From positions 45,302 through 109,301 of the forward strand of contig URKA01000004.1 of NCBI GenBank assembly GCA_900548345.1: a DNA stretch of 64,000 nt, given 5' to 3'. Below the pieces are notes generated by a model. That model made no database searches, was not told where the DNA came from, and saw only the letters and a list, made by a program, of their open reading frames with translations. This stretch comes from an uncultured Paraprevotella sp. GTDB lineage: Bacteria; Bacteroidota; Bacteroidia; Bacteroidales; Bacteroidaceae. Each line of letters begins with the position of its first letter. Position 1 is the stretch's first letter. The translations under genes were made by a program, and so were the position numbers. Shown here in pieces: positions 44,001-50,629 of this stretch.

Positions 44001-45060
44001 GAACGACTCATGCGGCGCATACCTGTACAACCGTAGCGGACAGACACAGCATGCGGCAGTGACCATCTGGGCCGACGGCAGCAAACTGACCACCGATGTA
44101 ACCATCGGCCATGAAGAATGTATCGCCGTAAAGGTTGTCGACGGAGCCATCGTAACGGAAAAAGCAGATATTCAGGAAGAGAAGGAGGCTTTCACCGATG
44201 TCACCGCGCAGTTTCTCGTCAACCCGAACTTTGAAGAAGACGAAACGTGGAGCACGACGGGTAGCGCGACACTGAACGGCACCACCTATAATCCCTGTTA
44301 CCTCAACAACGCACAGCCGGCCGACACGAAATGGGCACAGATTTATCCCGTAAAGGGATGGACAAACGACAACGGACTGGCCGGTGGTTCCGCCTTTGCC
44401 GTCATGTACTCCATGCCTTACAGCAACGACATGTACTGCATATCTCCCTCCAACATCGGCAATTCGGCATGTATCATGGCCGCTCCCGCCACGGAAGAGA
44501 ACGCCGGCACACGCTGCCTGAGAGTGTTGAACTCGTGGGACAGCGGCGTAAACCGCATCACACAGACTGTCAGCCTGCCCAGAGGCGAATACAAACTCTC
44601 CTTTCTGGCCAAATATGTTTGCAACGACGAGAACGCACACCTTTCCGATGACGTAATCACCACCACAGGCAACAACATCAACACCAGCCTGTGCGGCCTC
44701 AGCTACGGCAATGTGCAAACCTACCGCTATCCCCGTGTGGCCAACGGTTGGGAACGCATCGAGATACCCTTCACCACAGATACCGAAACAGCCGTGACGG
44801 TGAGCATGGGATTCAAGACAACAGCCAATGTCGGAGCAGCCGGCAACACCTGCCTCTATCTTGACGACATACGTCTGTACAGCAAACAGGACGGCGGCGA
44901 CTGCATCTCCTCCGTCGGAACGGAGAACGGCACGGCCCCCGTTGATGTGTACAACCTCAGAGGCATCAAGTTGCGCAGCCGCGTCAACGCATCAAAAGCC
45001 ACCCAAGGTCTTCCGGAAGGAATCTACATTATCGGAAACAAGAAGATTTACCATCATTGA
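41002..45060 (+). CDS. Large secreted multidomain protein, probable glycan-active enzyme
   Basis: 1352 residues, family not recognised. Order: signal peptide (cleavage near TYGQ); a CBM-like beta-sandwich (about 26-220, starting DVTSVYLTNPSFEAD); a Gly/Pro linker; a helical region (about 250-660) resembling the (alpha/alpha) toroids of polysaccharide lyases, with NHNYFHTSYQ (505-514); a beta-rich region (about 670-1050), as follows the toroid in PL8-like enzymes; a second CBM-like domain (about 1065-1310, starting DVTAQFLVNPNFEED, clearly a duplicate of the first); and a C-terminal tail with VYNLRGIKLRSR and LPEGIYIIGNKK, the type-A sorting-like tail of Bacteroidetes secreted proteins. H506, H510 and Y513 are candidate catalytic residues by analogy. 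Own promoter and terminator; no SusCD nearby. Confidence 0.75.
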   Translation: MRTIDKHFLCFCSALALCSATYGQEDVTSVYLTNPSFEADASSCTASSSSVVNNSSDGLRGWNISPTGWETTNPGVALLINKDCFTDNNFGKTEMADGTLAYYQRVGWSSATSELKQTTASALPPGEYALTFHTKAYCANNAATSAIVSVRDKDLNTLASTAVACAPGSNGIMASSPWNEHTLKFKIETETAITLSSQMKWASGGSCMAYDHFTLTLLPEGGGTPEGPEIVGGTEDQVSSPTEGVITHEFTDEATMQADLLQMLANSMRYAKNIWYDCAAPNSKDEACGYFKANSAGNSNEDGVRTNADFSMICAFLCRYGQGKVNLPEGVSWNDVKNMAMKSLIFGYSTHKANKFKITSNNAYWGSTGTNDYVWESSLWTMSLAYASHFLADDLSDTQKTYIYNMIKAECNYELNRSIPTGFKGDTKSEENGWETNVLACALGLYPDDPLAPKWFARLREFAINCYSHVNDADNSTVIDPDYDNKTVQDLYAGKNLYDDYTLQNHNYFHTSYQNVVMQELGESHLALHLFQGENPKWTTNALMHNNRQVMDEVLCRLALADGELAMPNGNDWSMFLYDQITSYTTAACFLRDPNALMLENLAYKNIKARQSTTADGSWLLNSDIGPRRMGVEGHRVMMTYLMHELAPTANLQPTEWTDFSKNHEEAYLFTSQNIVRANTPDRFSVFSWSAGLNSYTGYIASNKPDKNKIFVPYKANNTGNILGWYTVNGKGTNAAPALNGVYDLNGNSYTMNGRLTTNDNTLENNFTIYSTPGNAFIYMDYVTGKANGIIVGEQGGLMAVSTDPFTKEQRTLYHAGGRFQSNGSQLKTFAGNWVNIDNEIGIVNSNKNKGMAFGDRMLSSSIYLSKIYPSYSTEAKSFANGSIVDRRHIIYYNNVDSAATSRLAAQVMPLSGLVAEGWNGVIVSDPDSARYLLLSNYAGETACLLENIMTTEGAPVFTEMTTVTENGSTATFRCDRDHSIANTLRIYISAAQLSACQMENDSCGAYLYNRSGQTQHAAVTIWADGSKLTTDVTIGHEECIAVKVVDGAIVTEKADIQEEKEAFTDVTAQFLVNPNFEEDETWSTTGSATLNGTTYNPCYLNNAQPADTKWAQIYPVKGWTNDNGLAGGSAFAVMYSMPYSNDMYCISPSNIGNSACIMAAPATEENAGTRCLRVLNSWDSGVNRITQTVSLPRGEYKLSFLAKYVCNDENAHLSDDVITTTGNNINTSLCGLSYGNVQTYRYPRVANGWERIEIPFTTDTETAVTVSMGFKTTANVGAAGNTCLYLDDIRLYSKQDGGDCISSVGTENGTAPVDVYNLRGIKLRSRVNASKATQGLPEGIYIIGNKKIYHH

Positions 45061-45086
45061 CGCGTAATATTAACTGACAAAAACCG

Positions 45087-45118
45087 AAAAGCCCGCACCG
45101 CAAGGAGCGGGCTTTTTT
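45087..45118 (+). terminator. Terminator of the 1352-aa protein gene
   Basis: AAAAGCCCGC, 10-nt loop, GCGGGCTTTTTT; 27 nt after the stop codon. Confidence 0.9.
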
Positions 45119-45157
45119 CCTGTAATCGTACCTACTGAAAGTCAGGCACTTGCAATT

Positions 45158-45252
45158 GGCAAAATGGAGACCTGTGAACAATCGAACGCTCACAGGTGTG
45201 CGTTCGATTGTTCACAGGTCTCCATTTTGCCGGTTACAGGTCCGCGTTTCAG
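45158..45252. repeat. 32-bp perfect inverted repeat, ACAGGT family, locus 3
   Basis: Arms at 45158-45189 and 45200-45231 are perfectly complementary over 32 bp around a 10-nt loop (TCACAGGTGT). Each arm includes AAAATGGAGACCTGTGAACA. It is followed by GGTTACAGGTCCGCG, shared with locus 2. There is no T-run and no gene within 700 bp except a tRNA. Confidence 0.9.
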
Positions 45253-45365
45253 AGAGCCTGTATGAACATTTATAGTCTCAGCCGAATTTTAAACAAACCA
45301 CACACAGAAACAAAACAGAGACTCCCCTATCCGCCTGATAAACAAAAGACATAAAAAAAAGTGGC

Positions 45366-45623
45366 TCTCTTGATAAGAGAACCACCGCAGAAATAAGACA
45401 CATCTTTCGTCCACGAAATTAGGACAAAAGACGGAAATATCCAAATTTTTCTCTGCATTTTTGCGCAACATTCCACCGAAACCGTTTCAAAAACACATAA
45501 ACAACATAAAACTAACCCACACACATACAATAAATTGCGTATCACAATACATCTCTTATCAAGAGATAATCCCAGCAAGCGAGCAAGTCGGAAATAAGAA
45601 ATGTTTTTCATTATGAAATTAGG
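45366..45623. repeat. Two diverged copies of a palindrome plus AT-rich module
   Basis: TCTCTTGATAAGAGA (45366-45380) and TCTCTTATCAAGAGA (45552-45566) are exact reverse complements of each other and each is near-palindromic. Each is followed by GAAATAAGA, about 15 nt of variable sequence and GAAATTAGG (to 45423 and to 45623). The whole 45121-45633 stretch has no credible gene. Confidence 0.55.
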
Positions 45624-45633
45624 TTAATGTGAG

Positions 45634-45668
45634 GATGGCTGTTTCGTGAGAAACGGCCATCTTTATTT
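45634..45668 (+). terminator. Orphan plus-strand terminator
   Basis: GATGGCTGTTTC, GTGA tetraloop, GAAACGGCCATC, then TTTATTTG. No annotated plus-strand gene lies between it and the terminator at 45.1 kb, so it may end an unrecognised non-coding transcript. Confidence 0.6.
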
Positions 45669-45730
45669 GTATATTCCCCCAACGGCGATACAACCCTCCA
45701 CAAGCACCCGCGGCCATCGCCCCCCTCAGA

Positions 45731-45774
45731 CAAAACAAAAAGTCCTTAACAACCGTTTGACTGTTAAGGACTTT
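45731..45774 (-). terminator. Terminator of tRNA-Arg
   Basis: AAAGTCCTTAACA (45739-45751) pairs with TGTTAAGGACTTT (45762-45774). On the minus strand the stem runs into TTGTTTTG just downstream of the tRNA. Confidence 0.85.
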
Positions 45775-45782
45775 CATTCCAG

Positions 45783-45856
45783 TGACCCCGCTGGGACTCT
45801 AACCCAGGACCTTCAGAACCGGAATCTGACGCTCTATACAACTAAGCTACGGAGCC
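45783..45856 (-). tRNA. tRNA-Arg, anticodon CCG
   Basis: 74-nt cloverleaf on the minus strand. Acceptor 5' GGCTCCG pairs with CGGGGTC (two G-T pairs), discriminator A. The anticodon stem TCAGA/TCTGA encloses loop TTCCGGT with anticodon CCG, reading CGG codons. The T arm is CTGGG-TTAGAGT-CCCAG. CCA is not encoded. A terminator follows after 8 nt. Confidence 0.95.
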
Positions 45857-45986
45857 GTTAAAAACGGCACAAAATTAAGAAAAAAACCGGAGATATACAA
45901 GGAATGAACAAAAAATAATAAAGAATAAAAAATATCATATAGACGCTTTTTTATCGCTAAGTACTTCCACTTTAATAAAAATATAG

Positions 45987-45994
45987 TATATTTG
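45987..45994 (+). promoter_or_regulatory. -7 box for asnA
   Basis: TATATTTG, 40 nt before the ATG; no good -33 box. Confidence 0.55.
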
Positions 45995-46034
45995 CAATTC
46001 AAAAGGAAAGCAAACACTCTAAAAACAGTAAGCA

Positions 46035-47075
46035 ATGAGTCATCTGATTATACCGAAAAATTATCATCCTGCATTAGACTTGCAACAAACAGAACTTGCT
46101 ATCAAGAAAATCAAAGACTTCTTCCTGAGCAGCATCTCCACCGAACTGCGCTTACGACGCGTAACCGCCCCGCTCTTCGTACTCAAAGGATTGGGAATGA
46201 ACGATGACCTGAACGGAGTGGAACGCCCGGTTACATTCCCCATCAAAGACATGAACGAAGCCGAAGCCGAAGTGGTACACTCACTGGCCAAATGGAAACG
46301 GGTGACACTGGCGGAATATAAAGTGGCACCGGGCTACGGCATCATTACCGACATGAATGCCGTACGCGCAGACGAAGAAATGGACAACCTGCATTCACTC
46401 TATGTCGACCAATGGGATTGGGAACGTGTCATGCCGGAAGAATGCCGCAATACGGAATACCTGAAGAAAATCGTACGACGCATCTACAACGCCATCCTGC
46501 GTACGGAATTCTTCATTTGCGAAACTTATCCCCAACTGAAGGCTTTCCTGCCGGAAGACATACACTTTATCCATGCCGAGGAACTGCTGCAACGCTACCC
46601 CGGCATGACACCGAAAGAACGTGAACACGCTATATGCAAAGAATACGGAGCTGTGTTCATCATCGGCATAGGCAACAAACTGAGCGACGGACAAGCCCAC
46701 GACATGCGCGCACCGGACTATGACGACTACACCACGGTGTCACCGGAAACCGGATTGGCCGGACTGAACGGCGACCTGTTGATTTGGTACCCCATACTCA
46801 ACCGCTCCGTAGAACTGTCGTCCATGGGCATCAGAGTGAACAAGGAAGCCCTGACGTACCAATTGGAACTCAGCGGGAAAGAAGACCGGAAAAAACTTTA
46901 TTTCCACAAAAGACTACTGGATGGAACACTTCCTCAATCCATCGGCGGAGGCATAGGACAAAGCCGGCTGTGTATGATTCTGTTGCACAAAGCACATGTG
47001 GGTGAAACACAATCCAGCATCTGGCCGGAAAGCATGCGCGCCACATGCAAGGAAGCCGGAATCACCCTGATTTAA
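46035..47075 (+). CDS. asnA: Aspartate--ammonia ligase (AsnA)
   Basis: 346 residues. Class-II aminoacyl-tRNA-synthetase-like fold: NDDLNGVERPVTFPIKDM, GYGIITDMNAVRADE, DQWDWE and SIGGGIGQSRLCM are AsnA signatures. Makes asparagine from aspartate, ammonia and ATP. It is followed after 10 nt by ogt in the same direction. Confidence 0.97.
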   Translation: MSHLIIPKNYHPALDLQQTELAIKKIKDFFLSSISTELRLRRVTAPLFVLKGLGMNDDLNGVERPVTFPIKDMNEAEAEVVHSLAKWKRVTLAEYKVAPGYGIITDMNAVRADEEMDNLHSLYVDQWDWERVMPEECRNTEYLKKIVRRIYNAILRTEFFICETYPQLKAFLPEDIHFIHAEELLQRYPGMTPKEREHAICKEYGAVFIIGIGNKLSDGQAHDMRAPDYDDYTTVSPETGLAGLNGDLLIWYPILNRSVELSSMGIRVNKEALTYQLELSGKEDRKKLYFHKRLLDGTLPQSIGGGIGQSRLCMILLHKAHVGETQSSIWPESMRATCKEAGITLI

Positions 47076-47085
47076 CAGTCCGGGC

Positions 47086-47559
47086 ATGAAAACAGCAACA
47101 ACCTATCATCTGACATGGAGCACCCCCGTCGGGGAACTGACCGTCTGCGAGAACGAAGAAAAACTCACAGCCGTAATCTTCGGACGGATGCAGATGAAGC
47201 CTTCAGCAGACACTCCCCTGCTCCAAGAAGCCCGGAAACAGATTTCGGCATATTATGAAGGGCGGTTACGCGACTTCGACCTGCCATACGACGTATCATG
47301 CGGCACAGAGTTCCAACAAAAGGTATGGCAGGCACTGACGCATATTCCATACGGCCATACGGCCACCTACAGTGACATCGCCGCAACCATCGGAAACAGC
47401 CGTGCGGTACGCGCCGTAGGCATGGCCAACCATCGCAACCCTCTCCCGATTATCATCCCCTGCCACAGGATAATCGGAAGAGACGGTTCGCTGACGGGAT
47501 ATGCCGGTGGCCTGCATATCAAAAGGTTTCTGCTGGAACTGGAACAAAAACAGGTATAG
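47086..47559 (+). CDS. ogt: Methylated-DNA--protein-cysteine methyltransferase
   Basis: 157 residues. C126 in PIIIPCHRIIG is the alkyl-accepting cysteine; FQQKVWQALTHIPYGHTATY and the helix-turn-helix NSRAVRAVGMANHRNPLP are conserved. Direct suicide repair of O6-alkylguanine. It has no Ada N-terminal domain. Confidence 0.95.
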   Translation: MKTATTYHLTWSTPVGELTVCENEEKLTAVIFGRMQMKPSADTPLLQEARKQISAYYEGRLRDFDLPYDVSCGTEFQQKVWQALTHIPYGHTATYSDIAATIGNSRAVRAVGMANHRNPLPIIIPCHRIIGRDGSLTGYAGGLHIKRFLLELEQKQV

Positions 47560-47707
47560 TTCCCGGAAGTGCGGTCAACCTGTCCAGAAGTACATCATCC
47601 CGTTCATACGGCGAAACATATCTGATGCGCGGTATTAATGTGTATTTTGATTGTTCTGTTGTTGTGTGCATAAAATCATTTCGAGTATAATAGTCATTGA
47701 TAATCAA
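47519..47707 (-). CDS. Possible short protein opposite the ogt 3' end
   Basis: A 62-codon frame; a shorter start at 47671 gives 50 residues (MHTTTEQSKYTLIPRIRYVS...ERDDVLLDRLTALPGTIP). The amphipathic mid-part resembles small Bacteroidetes proteins, but the last 40 nt overlap ogt and no promoter is clear. It may be chance. Confidence 0.25.
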   Translation of the reverse strand: MIINDYYTRNDFMHTTTEQSKYTLIPRIRYVSPYERDDVLLDRLTALPGTIPVFVPVPAETF

Positions 47708-47728
47708 TAGGTCCCCAAACCGAAAAGA

Positions 47729-48274
47729 TTATTTAATATACATGGAACGGTAATCCTCTGCTGCCATGACATAGAAATGCTCTGTTCTTCTATCTCCGAG
47801 TGGAGACAAGATATCGTGATGGGTATGATGGAACTTGAAACCGCTTTTTTCACAAACCCGTTTCGATTTGTCATTTCCTTCATAATATCCGCACCATACA
47901 GCATCAAGAGCTAAGTCATTGAAACATCTCGACAGCAAAACTTTAACAGCTTCCGGAATGAAACCTTTCCCCCAATAGGGCTTGCCAATCCAATAACCAA
48001 TCTCAGCTTCGCCTTGTTTCATTTCTGCAGAATGGAGACTATCGGAGAACATTATTCCGCAACTACCTACGGGCTCGCCTGTGTCTTTCAATACAACGGC
48101 GTATATTTCCGGAGCCGCAAACACTGTCCGGATGACTTCCAAACTGTGTGCAATGGATGTATGAGGCGGCCATCCAGCGATGGGACCAATATCCGGGTCG
48201 CTCGCATACTTGAACAAAGCACCGGCATCGGTTTCACGCCAAAGTCTGAGGATTAGTCTCTCTGTTTCTATCAT
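47729..48274 (-). CDS. GNAT acetyltransferase, RimJ/RimL type
   Basis: 181 residues from ATG 48274 (MIETERLILRLWRETDAGAL); a longer frame from 48301 is excluded because a -7 box covers it. The GNAT fold shows IGYWIGKPYWGKGFIPEAVK as the acetyl-CoA loop. Acetylates an amino group on a protein, antibiotic or small metabolite; the substrate cannot be deduced. Confidence 0.9.
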   Translation of the reverse strand: MIETERLILRLWRETDAGALFKYASDPDIGPIAGWPPHTSIAHSLEVIRTVFAAPEIYAVVLKDTGEPVGSCGIMFSDSLHSAEMKQGEAEIGYWIGKPYWGKGFIPEAVKVLLSRCFNDLALDAVWCGYYEGNDKSKRVCEKSGFKFHHTHHDILSPLGDRRTEHFYVMAAEDYRSMYIK

Positions 48275-48298
48275 CTTATATCTATTTATGAACAAATG

Positions 48299-48306
48299 CA
48301 AAGGTA
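48299..48306 (-). promoter_or_regulatory. -7 box for the GNAT gene
   Basis: Minus-strand TACCTTTG overlaps the upstream ATG at 48301, so translation must start at 48274. Confidence 0.55.
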
Positions 48307-48479
48307 GTGAATTTTATATATCAAACACTCGCAGACGGCAATAATCAGAGTTTTAAGGCTTTTAGTTTTTTATGCCCCATTGGTTCCCCAAGCGTTCAAG
48401 ATTTACATAAACTTTTGAGATTAGACTCAAGGCGCATTCTGAAAATCTTCTCTCTTCTGCCCATATTCATCGCACCAGC

Positions 48480-48527
48480 ATAAAAAAAGATTCCGTAAAC
48501 TCCTTGTTGAAAGCTTACGGAATCTTT
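48480..48527 (-). terminator. Terminator of the PL11-GH97 unit
   Basis: AAAGATTCCGTAA (48486-48498) pairs with TTACGGAATCTTT (48515-48527). On the minus strand it is followed by a T-run, 40 nt after the GH97 stop. Confidence 0.9.
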
Positions 48528-48567
48528 CTTTCTATGTACGCGAAACATACTCCGCCATGCGGAGATG

Positions 48568-50613
48568 TCAGCGGCTTTCAGCCACGAGAACTGCACCGCC
48601 ATCGGGATGTACGGTGATTTTCACGCGACCTTTCTTATCCGCCTTCACTTCTTCCATCGAAGGTGTCCGGCCGTCCTTACCGTCATGGTAATACATCAGC
48701 GTCCTGCCGACCAGTTCCGGCATTTCCACCGTTACGGTTCTGGCTTCTTTTTCTGCATTAAGAGCGGCCACGTACCAGTCCTTCCCGCTCCGTCGCGCCA
48801 ATGCAACATACTTGCCGGGATAGCCGTCAAGGAAACGCACCTCATTCCATACCGTGGGAACCTTCTTCATGAAATCAATCTCAAACGCAGGCTGCTCCTT
48901 CAAGTTGTTCGGCGTAAGGGCAAAATTCTGCACACTGCTCTGGAATACCACTGCCGTCGCCAACTCAAAGATGTCTGTCGTACGCCGGATTGTACCTCCG
49001 TCGTTATGACGGTTCAGCCGTTTGTTAAGGAATGTTCCTCCAAAGTCCATGCTTCCCACCGTATTACGGATGAAAGGATGCAAACACGCATTGAAAGCCT
49101 CTTCATCACAGAAATGCTGCTGGAATACGATATTCTCACTGGCCAAAACAGCCTCGCTGGCACAATAATTGGGATACATCCGTTCCCAACCGCGAGGCAG
49201 AGTACAACCATGGAAGATGATTTGAAGTCCATAGTCATTGGCATCGCTGAGGATGGCCTCATAAAGTTTCATGGTCTCCTGCTTATCTCCACCAAAGAAA
49301 TCCACTTTCAGTCCCTTGATGCCTTGGGCTTTCAACCATTGCATTTCTTTTTTCCGTGCAATCGGATTATCCATACAATGCTTCATCCCCTGCGGGGCAT
49401 CGTTCCATCCTCCATTGGAATTATACCACAAAAACACGTCCACGCCTTTGGTATGGGCATATTTAAACAACGTCTCCATCCGCTCGCGCCCTACCTGCGT
49501 GTCCCACAAGGCATCCATCAGAATATACTCCCAGCCCATATCTGCCGCCAGGTCTATAAAAGCGATTTGGTCATCGTAACACATACTCGCGTCTTGCCAT
49601 ACAATCCACGACCAACTGGCACGTCCGGGACGGAATTCCGTAGCCGGAGCATAGAGTTCTTCCACTACATCGAACTGGATGGTAGTCTCCACCACCGGCT
49701 TCAGCGTACTGCCCAGCGTAATGGTACGCCAAGGCGTGGCACCGGGAAGCCCCATTTGCGCGCCTGTACTTCCAAAGCCGTTGTTCTCACCTTGCATAGG
49801 GAAAGCTATTGTGTATAGTCCGTCGGCCGTGGCATCGCTCAAATGAGAGGCACAATATTTGCCGGTCACACCGGTCTCACTGACCAGCACCCAGCCGTTG
49901 TCCCCCTCATGGAACAGACAGGGGAACGTATATCCACAACCATACTGCGAAGGCACATTCATCGGCGCATCGGCCTTATATTCTTCTTCATAGCTCGGTT
50001 TGGTACGTTTCCATCCCATCTGCACGTCCGATTGCGGACAAATAAATGTGGTGGTCTGTTCGGGAAAATGAAAGCCCGAAGCCTCTCCATTCACGACCAC
50101 ACATGCCGTCTCGCCCTGCATCGGTATGCGGTAACGAAACGCGATGTTACAGTCCGCCACATGAAAATCCACGTCCATCGCCTTCCCATCTGCCGTCTTC
50201 AATTTGAATGTCAACAGATTGGCTGCATAACGCACCGTATCTTTCTTGCTGCGTGTCAGGACATACTCACCCGATACGGCCGACACTTCACTTTTCATCC
50301 ACTGCATGCCGCGGGAGAAACTGCCTATATTCGTTTCAAGTCCCAAGGGCGAATCTTCCAGCATCACCACTTCTTTCTTTCCCTTTTTCTCCTGCACGAA
50401 ATATCCCGCACGGTAATAAGGCTTTCCTTCTCTTACTCCTGCCGTCAGGAATGTATTTCCGTCGGGACTTAATACTGTTCTTACCGAATCACCCGAAACG
50501 GGAGAGTGCTCCTGCATGCCATGCGGCACACCGGCGAATCCTGCCGCAGACGAGAACATGCCCCATCCTGCATACAGCGCCATTGTCATCAAAACTTTCT
50601 TCATCATTACCAT
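48568..50613 (-). CDS. GH97 alpha-glycosidase, retaining subgroup
   Basis: 681 residues with a signal peptide (first ATG at 50613; two further ATGs follow within four codons). N-terminal beta-sandwich (about 45-290), a TIM barrel (about 300-560) and a C-terminal beta domain. GIKGLKVDFFGGDKQ carries an aspartate at the nucleophile position of the retaining GH97b branch (the alpha-galactosidase type known from B. thetaiotaomicron), rather than the glutamate arrangement of inverting SusB; FHGCTLPRGWERMYPN follows. Exact sugar unproved. It lies 16 nt after the PL11 gene in one transcript, so a role in rhamnogalacturonan breakdown is likely. Confidence 0.92.
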   Translation of the reverse strand: MVMMKKVLMTMALYAGWGMFSSAAGFAGVPHGMQEHSPVSGDSVRTVLSPDGNTFLTAGVREGKPYYRAGYFVQEKKGKKEVVMLEDSPLGLETNIGSFSRGMQWMKSEVSAVSGEYVLTRSKKDTVRYAANLLTFKLKTADGKAMDVDFHVADCNIAFRYRIPMQGETACVVVNGEASGFHFPEQTTTFICPQSDVQMGWKRTKPSYEEEYKADAPMNVPSQYGCGYTFPCLFHEGDNGWVLVSETGVTGKYCASHLSDATADGLYTIAFPMQGENNGFGSTGAQMGLPGATPWRTITLGSTLKPVVETTIQFDVVEELYAPATEFRPGRASWSWIVWQDASMCYDDQIAFIDLAADMGWEYILMDALWDTQVGRERMETLFKYAHTKGVDVFLWYNSNGGWNDAPQGMKHCMDNPIARKKEMQWLKAQGIKGLKVDFFGGDKQETMKLYEAILSDANDYGLQIIFHGCTLPRGWERMYPNYCASEAVLASENIVFQQHFCDEEAFNACLHPFIRNTVGSMDFGGTFLNKRLNRHNDGGTIRRTTDIFELATAVVFQSSVQNFALTPNNLKEQPAFEIDFMKKVPTVWNEVRFLDGYPGKYVALARRSGKDWYVAALNAEKEARTVTVEMPELVGRTLMYYHDGKDGRTPSMEEVKADKKGRVKITVHPDGGAVLVAESR

Positions 50614-50629
50614 TGTTTATCATATATAT

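Noticed and set aside
45327..45611. 94-codon minus-strand frame in the 45 kb spacer
   Set aside because: Cysteine- and phenylalanine-rich random-looking sequence over the duplicated palindrome modules; no initiation context.
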